DNA of 64,000 nucleotides from Apostichopus japonicus (taxonomy: Eukaryota > Echinodermata > Holothuroidea > Aspidochirotida > Stichopodidae). The notes under the pieces were generated by a model. That model worked only from the letters and a program-made list of their open reading frames with translations. It searched no databases and had not been told where the DNA came from. Location of the stretch: contig NC_092572.1 of assembly GCF_037975245.1 (NCBI RefSeq), positions 2,517,501 through 2,581,500 of the forward strand. Reading direction: 5' to 3'. A program made the translations under genes and the position numbers. Numbering within the stretch: the stretch's first letter is position 1; every line of letters begins with the position of its first letter. Of this stretch, positions 27,597 through 40,036 are shown piece after piece.

Positions 27597-30500
27597 CTAT
27601 TAAACAAAGTAAAAAAAACCTTTTGTAAAAGTAGGCCTATGGTTTCTTTGGCTTTTACTTTAAGTTACAAATCATTTTATATGATTTATTTTTTCTCGAG
27701 AAAGTTCCTGATAAATTTACATAATAGTAATGATGAATATAAATATTAAATAATTTATGAATAGAGAAGAGAGTGATGATGAATATAGTTATAGTCAATA
27801 TATACAAAGGATTATCTTTAATAAGTAATTGTTCAACTGAGTACGATTCTAAAAACGTAAAGTATAATTGCATCTAAGTTGTAATCATATTCTTTATGAT
27901 TGTATTATTGCAACATAATTTAAAGTTACTTTTCAGAGGAACTATGAAAAGTGTTTGCCTTCTACTCACATAGCATCTGGACAGGCGATTGGTTTTTCTT
28001 TTGAAATGCTACCGATAAGTTGACCGTAACTCTTGGAACCAACATTTTCAAACATATTGGACGCGTCCAACCCTAAAGGTCGATAAAAGTATAAGACACC
28101 TCCGATAATCCAATTGTGTCCATCATATTTCACAATTATTTAACAATAATGGATTTTTTTACTTCAAATCATAACCTCCATTGATCATAGGCACAATTTA
28201 TGAATTCTTTTGCAACTGGAAAATTTAAATGATAAACCAATATTTTTGGACAGTTCCATACAAACCATATGAACTTCTATATTTTAGCACAAATAATCAA
28301 CAAAAGATCAAATAAACGGATTAAAATAGTTGACTTATAACCCACCATAAAAGAAAAGTTCCCAAAGGAGATTTCCAAATGCCCAGACATCTGTTCGAGT
28401 CGTATGGGACTCTCCCTTTACGATTTCAGGTGCGACTAGTTCGTGAGCAACTGAATCCTGTCGTTAGAAATGATATGTTAAATTACAAGTATTTACAATT
28501 ATCATATTAAAGCGTCTTGAAGTTTAGAGAGAGCGAGAAAGTTAAGCAGGAATTGAAAGACATTGACACTTTGACGAGTTGATGGCGTTTCTGTTTCTCA
28601 TACAAGATTTCTATTTACCATGTTATGATTTCGTTTTGAACGCATTTTGGACCTCTTGTAACGATATCCAACGAAAATCAACGATTGTGTGGCGATTTCC
28701 GATTTCATCAAGTCCTATTTGCGAAATGCATTGATCGCTTAATCAGTTAAAGCTAAGCGTAAAGTATTTATACTCCTACCGATTGAGAGCAGCCATATAA
28801 CAAACATTCGTTTTCTCCTTTAAGCCATCCGGAGGGACACACAAATTTCCATTAATTTAACATTTATGGTCCTACACGTTAGATATAACCGGGGTATATA
28901 ACAAATACTATTTTACCTTTGCGTGTATGTACCTTCCTTGTTTAACAGCTTTTGCAAATGTGTTCATGGAACCAGTTTGCTTCAAATACTATGCGCAATA
29001 ATGTTTGTCATTTATTAAAACCCCTGAGATCTAAACTTGTGAAATTTAAACCAAATTATGAGTACTCATACCTGATTGTAACCGTCTTTGACACCGCAAA
29101 GTTCCACAGGAGTAAAATCATAGAGCTTACAAACTCCTTTCTTGCTGACATGAACACTTTCACATCGGAGAGATGGATGGCAAAACTAAATTTAACAGAA
29201 AATTAGTATTTTTAATTTATCGAAATCATGCACGGATTATCTTACCACATACCAAATGTATAGGTATAATTATATTCCTTTAATGTTAGGAAATAGCACA
29301 ATGAATCCACTGACGTTACCTAGGTCAGTATCAATACCAAGAATAGGACAATTGTTACTTTTATGACTCCAGATGCAGAAAGACCATCTTTTTTTTTCGA
29401 TAAATATACTAAATTTTGATCGCAAAATACAGACCATAGCCTAGAGTTTCACATTTTGCACAAGATTAAGTTGAAGAATTTAGCTATTTCTTTTCTTCCA
29501 TCATGACCGTATCCATATCAACTAGAAAATCATCACTTTATATTTCTCAACCGCTATGGTTATACACAAATTGTGGATCATGTTTTCCTTGTAAAGACTA
29601 TATGATGTTACAATAAGAAAATACAAATTACATACGCCCTGGTTTGAAAGGAATAACATCCCATTGCAGATTTGTTCCGCATATTCACGGAGTATCTCGT
29701 TATGTGCAGTTAAATCGGAAACGGATTCCCTCGTCTTTAGCAAATGTTGCTTAAGAGTTTTTCCTGTCATCTTTTCAAATAAGATGTAATTTAGCTCTAG
29801 ACGGAGAGGAGAAATGTTGTAAAAACAGAAACTTCAGGAAGAATTAATGCAGAAATTAATGATGAAGTTTCATACAGTCATGCTATTTGATTAATTGTTC
29901 AAATGTTATCGGTGTACTGTCTCATCATTTGTATATATACATGGGCGTCAATCCAGGGGGGGGACGGGGGGACACGTCCCCCCACATTTTGATGGATGGG
30001 GAAAACAATATCAAATGTCCCCCCACACATTTGGAAAAAGAGTAGTGTCGTGGCTCTATTTGGTTACGGATTACACATCTTAGGATTCATATCCTCGAAT
30101 ATCACTCAATGTTGCTGAATGGAGAATTCCACCCAGATCTCGTGAGTTGGTACCCTGAGCTCTCCAACAATCTTAAGCTTAGTCTGCCTTTCTTTCGAGG
30201 CCATTTCCATTCGTCGTCGGTTGAAGGGTATAGACAAATATTCAAGTCGATGAATCCAGCGGTACGGGCTATGTTTGGTGAAGTCGAAGCTCTCTTGTGG
30301 TCCTCCTCGTCTCCTCCACCAGTTCGACGGAAGCCGAGAGATCTTTTAGTTTTGAGGCGTTTGAAGACAAAGCTACGGAGCACCATGACTCTACAGAGGC
30401 TGAACCATGTGATCGTGTTCCATATTCACCGCGCAAGGACGTCGTTAGAGGGGGTGTATGGGTGTCTCACCCCCAAACTTGGTAAAACTGACGCTAGTTA

Positions 30501-32871
30501 AAAAATTGGAGTGCGACAATCGGAATTTCCGACTATCGCACTCTAGTTTATCAAGGCCTATTCATTTATCCCTGTTATTGTGCACGGCCTATTTTTTTTT
30601 TAAATTTCGGTCAAAATTGACCTTTAACCTGTCATATTTACCACGTTTTCCTTGCCACTTTGGGAAATTGTATCTCGCGATTCTTATACTCTACCGTACA
30701 AAACTTCGTATGATTTTGAATACTACAAAAAAATGCCTAATAGAACTACCGTCATAGGCGTAGGGGCCCAATTCGATTTGTGGGGGGGGGGGGTTGTAAC
30801 GACTTGCCCGAAAAATATAACCAACATTTTCGCGCGAATGTGCATATCATACAGGCATGCATCGGTTTTTACATCGCATGCAAATAGCATGCAATCATTT
30901 TCCGTCTTATTACCCTTCCGTATTGGTGAGAATTGTTGGGTAATAATATTATCAGTTTAACCACTGAAAAACACATTGCAAATTATGTTTCTTTCAGTAG
31001 GTGCCCAAAAGCTATCAGCATATTGCCCAGATGTCACTAAAATATTTGGTTGGGGTGGGGGGGGGGCAATAAGTTTGTGAAATGAGTGCCAGTGGGTACA
31101 AATGTATCGCAAAAGTGCAGTCGCGAAAGATTGGGTTTTCTGACTGACACTGACCGTATCGTTGACGAGTAGCGCGAGAGTGGGGGGTACAAAGCAGCAG
31201 TCGGAATTTTCTGGCTTCAAAACCGATTTTCAGCCACAACACCCCCCCCCCCCAATCATCAGGCCTTAGCTACGTCCCTGGGTACATGGTGGTTACATAG
31301 TACGCTCCGACCAGAATTCACCCGATAACCAGATGCAGATCCACCTAGCAACCGAGGTAACTTGCTTGAGGACTCCAACGAACAACCACTGATTTATTTT
31401 CATGCCTTCATCACTTTAGCCACCACTCACATGGGACCTATTCTAAGTCTGACGATACATGCGCATGTGTGGGGTCCTGAAAACATAATAAAAGTGGTCT
31501 TGTTATCCTTGTTTTCAAATTTCATATAAATGTATTCTCGTAGACCTAGCAACCTGGTTTAACATGCTGGCGTTTGAAGACTTTTGGCCAAATTTGCGCT
31601 AAGCTCGCTGTACGAACTCGGATCTGGGCTATGCCTTATTAGTTAGTTATTTAAATTATTAATAATGGCGTATGAGGAAATGCACCATTTTGTGGTATGA
31701 CTCCCAGGACGGAAAGTCGAGAAACTCACATGCAGTCGCGGCGGATAGCTTCCTTCGCCTATATGTCCGGGAAAATGTTGGGACATCGTTCCTATAGACC
31801 AGGGGTGGGCAACCTGCGGGCCACATGCGGCCCGCCAGTGTTTTTTTTTGCGGCCCGTGAGATGTCTCAAGAAAAAGAAAAAAATCAATCTATTTGCATC
31901 ATCACCAAAAAAGAGCTAGCTGCTTAGAATTTATCTGCACTAATGATGCTGTCAGGTTGGTCTATTATCACCATTAATTATCAACGGGACTGTATTGACA
32001 TTATGGTTTTGTGAATACAGATTAAGTACACACACCTATTGCTTGAACGTCCTCGGAATCAAAGGTTTGAAATCAACAGCAGGTCGTTGGTTAGGTGCGG
32101 CCCTGTCAATCTTTCACTCCTAAAATCTGGCCGATCTGCGTCGTGCCCATTGGGGCCCGGGGGGCACAGGCCCCCCACCCCCAATAAAAATTGTTGTCAA
32201 AGGTGTCATAAAATTTGTCATAATTTAAAAAAAAAAGTGTTTTCGAAATCGAAAAGTAGACTAAATATTCAACTGCTCTTTGATGGTCGTTGCGGATTTT
32301 CCACACACCTCAAAGGCGACATATCGGGATTAGTAATGCCATTACCTTTGAATATGGTTTGTCCTAAGCTCGCGTTTGATACAGTCTCAATTAACCTGGA
32401 AAATAATCACTTCGTTATCGCGCATTTTACCTTATAGGTTTCGCTACTTTTGCTTTTTCTGCCCATGTTTTCAAACGGCATAGCTTTTTATTCACCCAGT
32501 CACCACTTCTCACGGGCATGGGCGGTGATCATGGATCAGCCAACACAAAAATGTTTCGATATCTTAAATTTTGGGCGCTTCTGGGAGACGAGGAATTGGT
32601 AAACTGAGGAATAAATGGCGATCACTTCCTTCGAAAATATTTCCCAAAATAAAAAATTGCCGGAAATTTTTATCAATTTTAGGGGTGTTGCTTACTGCCA
32701 TAATGCACGGGAAGTGCCGTTTCCTGCAATCTGAGGGGTCTGCCAGAAGAACAATTTTCTTGTACGCTGCGCGCCAACCGATGGTGGCGCTCAGCTTAGA
32801 TAGTACTTACGGCCGGATTACTCATATCGATTACGTCCCCCCCCCCCACGTTTCAAAACGGATTGACGCCC

Positions 32872-32930
<59 letters not shown>

Positions 32931-35900
32931 AATAAATATACACATTGTATCAACTCACTGGAATCGCAGCACAATCCTAGTATATCTGCGATATTAGAAT
33001 GTCGATCTAATGTCTTCACGATTCCAATCTCTTTCACAAAGTGACGTCTCTCCATACTCGTGGCATATTCTGTAAACAAAATTAAAATAATTTTAACTTA
33101 GTATGCTCTCTTGTTTCCTTGAGCAAGGGTGCATGAGGATCTTACCCACTGAAAAACCTGTCATCTTTGATAACGTAAATGTCTCCTGTTATCCTACCGA
33201 GTTTCCAGGGGGAGGAAAACCGCAAAAGAATTTAGTCAAAAAATATAGTAAAGCAGCGACATGGTACCCAAGAAAAACACTCATGCATTGTTAACATATA
33301 GATGCAATTCATACATAGTTTTCTCCCAATCTTTTCAGTCACACTGGCTTTTCTCTATTTTTTAAGGACTTTTTTCTCCCTGTCTATTTTTGCACCTGAT
33401 GACCAAATTATTGTTGTTTTATATCTTAACCTGACAAAACTTTGACGGTAACTGCCATCGACCCTTGTTTATAGTTTAAAGTGGCGGCACAGAAGTAAAA
33501 CGATCCTCTTTGTGCTTGTTTGCTGTGGATTGTTAGATCGGAGATGAACGTCTCCTGTGGTGTGACTTTCTTCAAACTGTACGTCTGAATTGTAGGACTT
33601 TCATATCCGTCAATGGAAGAACACTCGTCATCGTTCAGTCCAAAGTGTCTTGACAAACGACTTCCTACAAAAAATTGCCAATAAAAAGGTGGAAGTAAAT
33701 ATAATTTTGTAATTTTTCTTGAATATTTATTCCAAACTGGTTTATAATCTAGTCCAAGTTGAAGTCACCCCAGCAGCAAGCGAAGTGTGTGGACTGGAAA
33801 TGATGCAGATGTTTCTTGTTAGTCAGAAAACTGAAGCAGGAAACAATCAAACTAAGACTACTTTATATATTTGTTTTTAATCTTAGTCTAAAAAAGTATG
33901 ACAAATGTCTTTGTAGTATGTGACAGTTTAGTTAAAGCGTTAAAATCATTTACGTTTGACGTGACAACTATAACGATACAGACAATCTAACCATCATTTG
34001 TTTAGTATTTGTTGTTGACCAATTCTCTCAAAATATGGATAGATGGTTTGACATTAGCTATTGAAGTTGTATCACTATTATTAATTACTGTAAAAAAAGT
34101 ATAAAGGCAATTCACTATTATATGCATGCTTTAAGTGACTCAGTAATGTCGTATCAATAGACATGTACAATTGTGTATGTGTATGGGTGTATATATGTAT
34201 GCATTTTAGATCCTCCTGCAAGCAGGAACTCACGAAGAAGCCTCATTGGCTTATATAAGCCGCAAGCTGACCGACGTCAGTCTCTTACAATCATATTTAA
34301 CGTCCATGATTATGAATTGTCATTTGTCAACAACTCTGTAACTGAGCGACATACATTTTTCTTGGGGTGACTCGAATCAGGGACTTTATGATTGTAAGGC
34401 ACCGGCGTTAACCACTGAGCTAACAATCCACAAATTATTCAGTCGTGTATGTGGAAAAATATTGACCCATTGAAATATGAATCTGAAAACAATACTGTTG
34501 TGGGTAGTAGTTCATCAGAACTATCTGTATGACATGAGGGTAGGTTTGTCCATGACAAATTCCTGCAACAAGGGTATCATATTATAACAAGGAGAAGGTT
34601 GAATACCTATTTATAGCCCTCATAGTTGCCGTCAATCCACCTTTGTCTCGAGGCGATTCTGTCATTTAAACAAATATAACATTTACACATACGAGGGCGT
34701 GGTACAGAAATCAGAAAACTAACCCTTTTCTAGTGTTTCCAATCCAGCATGCAATCCATACAGTTTGCTCAATTTCTCATTTAGGGACATGGCTTTATTA
34801 CCGACGTTAGACATCAAGGTGACTTCCGTAAGGTCTGTTATATCACTGTATAAAGGAAAATTATGGAACAAAAACAATGTGACCGTTTGGGAAAGTTTTA
34901 TCCAATTGCAACAGTTTTTAACGAAATGCTGAGAACCACTACCACCTACGCATACTTAATATCAAACACTGATCATCGAAAACATCATACATGTTACGTT
35001 ACTTTAACTCACATTTTTGTTCAATAAGATAGTTTGCATGAACCGTCATTTGTTTCATATGTCATTACTTTTATGTCAAACAGACAGTTGTCAGGGCACT
35101 TATATAGGTTATTCTTTTCAACACTTTTCACATTGTCTTATAATCAGTTTATCGGGTTTCATTTCGGAAAAAAACAGAAAAGAAATGTGTTTGTTGCATT
35201 CTTGTATGCTTAGTTGACAAATAGCTCCGGGTGTAAGTTAACGTTACCGGGAAGCGAATTTTTTTTTTCCCAAACAGGTTTGCAATTACGGAGTTTTCAG
35301 CCAATCAGATTGCTCGTGACGTCAGCATCAATAATGACCATCGCTTGGAAGTTCGAAGGCATACACTGAGTTACACACTGACACTTAATAAAGTCTTGTT
35401 ACGCGGTTTCCCTGCAAACGCCATAACTTTACTTTCAATGCTTGGATAACATGTTGACCTTACTTATGATACATACTCTACATTCTATCGGGTTCGTGTT
35501 TACGTCATCCAAGATTCGTCAGCCGTTCTATTGAAATCAGAATTCTTTTCGTGGAATGGGTAGGCCTACACCAAAATCAGCTTCACGACGCGAGTAGTCT
35601 TGAATGAATATACGCAAAACAGTATAGTGTACAGTATGATATATTACCGTCACTGCACTGTGTAGCATGGTGGGCTCATAATTGACGCACTTAAAGATTT
35701 GATCAACGATGACTATCAAGGAAAAATCCAAATTACTCAACTGTATGTTTTTTTCATATGAGTAGTTCCTCAGAAATGTTATGATTTCAAAATATTTGAG
35801 ATTCTGTGCTTATGCACGATACAATTGAGCAGAATTTGACCACAAAATGTTTGCCGTGTCAAGTTCTTTCATATACCCCTAAATTGACACATTCGTCGAT

Positions 35901-38900
35901 AAGCTAACTGTAGTGTAGGCCTCAGTATACATCCATTGACTTTAGATGCTGTTTGCTATGCTCTGAGCCTCTAAGCTCAGACAGGTCAGGTCCCAGAGAG
36001 TAGTGTTATCATATTGAGGTAATGTTGGTTATTTTTAGGGTGTAAGATTTCCAAATGCCCAAAAAACATGCAAAACTAGGGGGAAGGTGTTAAAAGCTTA
36101 AAAAGTACCACAATTTGGTCAGTAAATAGCTGAAATGGATTCAAACTCATGAAATATGTAATTCTGCTTGACTGCAAAACGTTTAAGTGGCCTGCTGTAT
36201 CGTTGCTAGTAATAATTAAAGGTGCGTCAATTACGGGGGTGCGTCAATTATGAAGCCTTTACTATACACAGTTTTAATACATATAGGCCTACAGCGCATG
36301 TGTTATGTACCCCTGTACGAAACTTTCACTGTGCGATGTTATCGATTAATGCCTTCACAGAAATCTTCGATCAAAGTAGATCATACTATACTAGTGTGCT
36401 CAATATGTCTTAACCAATTCCAAACACATCTACATATATTTACGAAAAGCTGCGGGTAATTTTGAACGGGTATATCTTCGTTGCAACGAATGGATGCAGA
36501 CATTTTGATAACCTCGAAGTGAAGGTTTCCATTGTTATGACGTAACTTTTCCGACCAATCATGAGCGACTATTTACACACAATTGCAAACCTGTTTGGGA
36601 AAAAAAAATCGCGGACGGGAAACGCTCTTTGGTTATTGTACATAGCAAGCACTTTCAACAATTTAACAAACACAGGAGCATAATATTAACGGGGAAAAAT
36701 GTACATTTTGGTTTTACAACCAACAACGCATAGGGATGGAATGGCGCACCAATTTTCCGATATGCGCCGCTACGTTCGATGCGCTGAAGGTGTTAATTTT
36801 ACCCGAACCCCTCAATGCGCAATTTCATTCACGATAACAATTTAAGAGCTCATTATGTAGAAAAAGTTGACGTTTTTCCTAATTATTACCTATTAAATGA
36901 AAAAGACACTCTTAGAGTGTGCAGAAAAACATATCACCTGACATTATCTGTAATACCATCGCCGGAAAGGAAGTCATCATCTCCTGTTTTTAATAAACAA
37001 ATCCATACATTTATAACATAACTTTAAAGAGTTCGTAATAGATAACATACTTGCACGCTACCACAATCAAAACTACGACTGCAAATGACATTTCTATGAA
37101 CGAATGAGTTACGGAGGCTTATTAAATAATATGGTATGTATTTGAAAACATGATTCGGCTTAAACTTGAAATTTTGTTCTTAGATCAACCGAAAGTTCTT
37201 ACTAGAGAATTCTGACGTGGGATGTACCCGTGTGGTGTAACCTGTGCCCATGGGTTCATATATTTCAGGAAGACTTCCTAGATGACTCTGTATTGATGGA
37301 CCGGAATTAACTGCCTGAAGAGTGTGCACACCAATGCTATTAGTTGTAGTGAAAAAAAAATAGCTTTTACTTAAATGAGTCTCTTCACACATTATATATC
37401 GCTGACATTACAACGATATATCCGAGTGGACGTATAATATTACGTTTTCTCACTGATGTATAAGGTTCAGAAGGTCATTTAGTTGAGGGGGTCATTTAGT
37501 TACCCGTCATTTAATTGTGCGTTGTGGGTATCGTAGCATTATATTACACACAGATACTCATTAAAAAACCTTCCTCCATTCTAACTTTACAGCTCAAGGA
37601 AAATGAAGATACACCCAATCGAATATTTTCCTAAATTAAACGTTTTGCCAATTCCTTGAGGAAGTTTTAATTTTAAGGCATGTAGTCTCGTTCAATAAGG
37701 AAATATCTTACGTGTCTGGTGATTTGATGAAATTGCCACTGCCACGTGTACGCCCTGTGAGAAACAATGTGGGATTGTTAAAATGATAGAAATGAATGGG
37801 TTTTGTCTTACCAATGAATTTATACCGAGGTAAAGGATGCACCGCGTAACTAACTTAGAAGATCCCATGGTTATATCCAAGTGTTTTTGGATAATAAACC
37901 GATATAACTGCTGAAAGACTGTAATCTGTCAATGACTTCGGGTGAGCTTCTGAACAGTTAAAACATTGCATAGTTCGGCCCTGATTACAAGAAAATACAC
38001 TTCGGTTCCTGAAAACTGTAAAATTACAAACCAGTGTCAAATCTTTCTTTTACTCCTAAATTGATTGAGAAACCCGTTTGCAGTTAGGTGATTATCTATC
38101 TCAGAATGATTTTTTTTTTTCAATCTGAATATTGTAGCGGTCAAAGCACAGAGACTGCGCTCAAGCTATGAGTGCAAAATGATGTGCTACGTTCCCTTGA
38201 TAGAAGCCCATGGCATTCTTATCATGTTTGATTTATCGTCCGATTTCAATACAGTCGACCACGACATCTCGTTGAATAGGCTGGGTTCTCGGTTTGGTAC
38301 AGTACTTTAAATTGTTAGAGGTACAACTTCCCCCAGTCCCATCCAATCAACTGCCCTGAAAAGCACGTACCTCGTAGAATTGTACAAACTAGTATAAAGA
38401 TGACCCCGAACAAAATGGCGATTGCAACTACGATATAAAGTATAAAGGATTGTTCTTCCTCTTCTGTTGTCAAGTATTCTGCAATCAAACAAACAATAAC
38501 AAAATCAATGAAAATGAATAACCATTTTCGTCAGTGGTAGTTCTATTGAAGGGACTTCTTAATACAAGATCAACTGTTGTGACAGTAGTTAGGGTAATAT
38601 TATATATATATTTATGGAAAAACAGACACAGAAAGACAATCCAAACTATTGAATGCATTTTTATCACTGGAGTGTTCGGTATTCGAACCATTTCTGTTGT
38701 TGCGTAGGCCTAAATCATATGATCGTTCAACGCCCATTTTGATATTAACAATGGTTACGCCCCTGCATGTTAATGGGGTGTTTAAAACGACAACGTGATC
38801 TAGTGCAAATAAACGTTTTAAATACTAAAAGGTTAATTAGTTTGCATAAAACTACTGTAAAGTTAATGCTCTTTACTACTAATATCGATGATATATATAT

Positions 38901-39998
38901 TTGTTAACTGTATCGCCAGAAAACAATTTGCAAACCATACTTATTGTCGAGTCTGTCATTAAATACCACACTAACACGGGGACCGAATGAAGTAAAGGTC
39001 GCAGCTAGTTTGCAATATCTACGGAAGCAGAATACTGCGACAAAAAAAAGGACTGTCGCCATTTTCGAAAGAAAATCTTAAAAATCTTTCGAAAATATTT
39101 TCATAAGTTTAAGGAGACTTTTTGTAAGTTCGGATGGGTTTTCGTTTTTTCGAAAATCGTTATGTCAATTTGAAAATCTTTTTCTAATTTCGAAAGTGTT
39201 TATGTGATTACCAAAGAAACCCTTGTTGTTATGGCAACTTACAATTTAGAACATAATAAACTTAAATATTTTACCGTACCGTTTACTTCGCAAACTTGAC
39301 AGTATTGTGTGCACCTCTCTGTCGACGTACAACAATTATATCCTACAAGAAATGCATCCTGTCTTGATCCTAAATCATACGAGATTATAGTGTAATGCTC
39401 GCTTTTTATTACAGTTAGGAACTCTCGTTCTAGCTGATTTTCGTATTTGAAGAATCCTATTTCATTAACAGGAACCTCTTCACCAATCTCACATGCTAAT
39501 CTTGCATTCGATCTGTTACGTTCCACACTGCAGCTGTGAACAGAGATCTCTTTGCAATCTATGGTGAAGAAAAAATAGTGAAATTTTAAGAAGAACATTA
39601 TCTTTGAATGAAGGACTAAATAAGGAAAACATGAAATACTGCGTGAACAACATGTTATGTTACAACTTGAAAACAAATAAATAGAAAAGAAATGTAACCA
39701 TAATTTATTCCGCAACATTAAGACAACATGGCCCAGTTACAATTGGCAGTTATTTTAGTCAGTCATTTGAAAAAACTGGATATAATAACTGGATATCTCA
39801 ATCGGATTCTTTCACCATTTCGGCATTAATCTTATTCTGAAGACCGTCGCGTCATATCGCAGGTTGAATTTGGACAATAGGTGATGTTTAATAGTAACGT
39901 CCGAGGGAGGACCATATATTAGGACAGGTGGAGAAGTAAAACGGAAATGACATATTAATCCTGTCGGTGGTTCGGTAGAGGTAAGTGGCGTTACATTA

Positions 39999-40036
<38 letters not shown>

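Larger units (their letters stand above)
29940..32874 (+). mobile_element. Degraded hAT-type DNA transposon in intron 14, with nested insertions
   Basis: Terminal inverted repeats match at 14 of 15 bases (catgggcgtcaatcc at 29940; the complement of ggattgacgcccctg ending at 32874). Both ends are flanked by tatatata, consistent with the 8-bp target duplication of hAT elements, although the site lies in an AT tract. Inside at 30109-30470 is the C-terminal dimerisation region of a hAT transposase. Nested are a MITE-like piece (30753-31280) and the end of another hAT-like element (cagggg tgggcaacc at 31800). It fills almost the whole intron between pseudokinase exons 14 and 15. Confidence 0.75.

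Noticed and set aside
28952..29206. 84-codon plus-strand frame
   Set aside because: Antisense shadow of pseudokinase exon 16.
29636..29640. GC-AG intron after exon 15
   Set aside because: An overlapping GT donor two bases further gives the phase 0 required by exon 16 and the expected kinase alignment.
36815..37021. 68-codon plus-strand frame
   Set aside because: Antisense shadow overlapping exon 11 on the minus strand.
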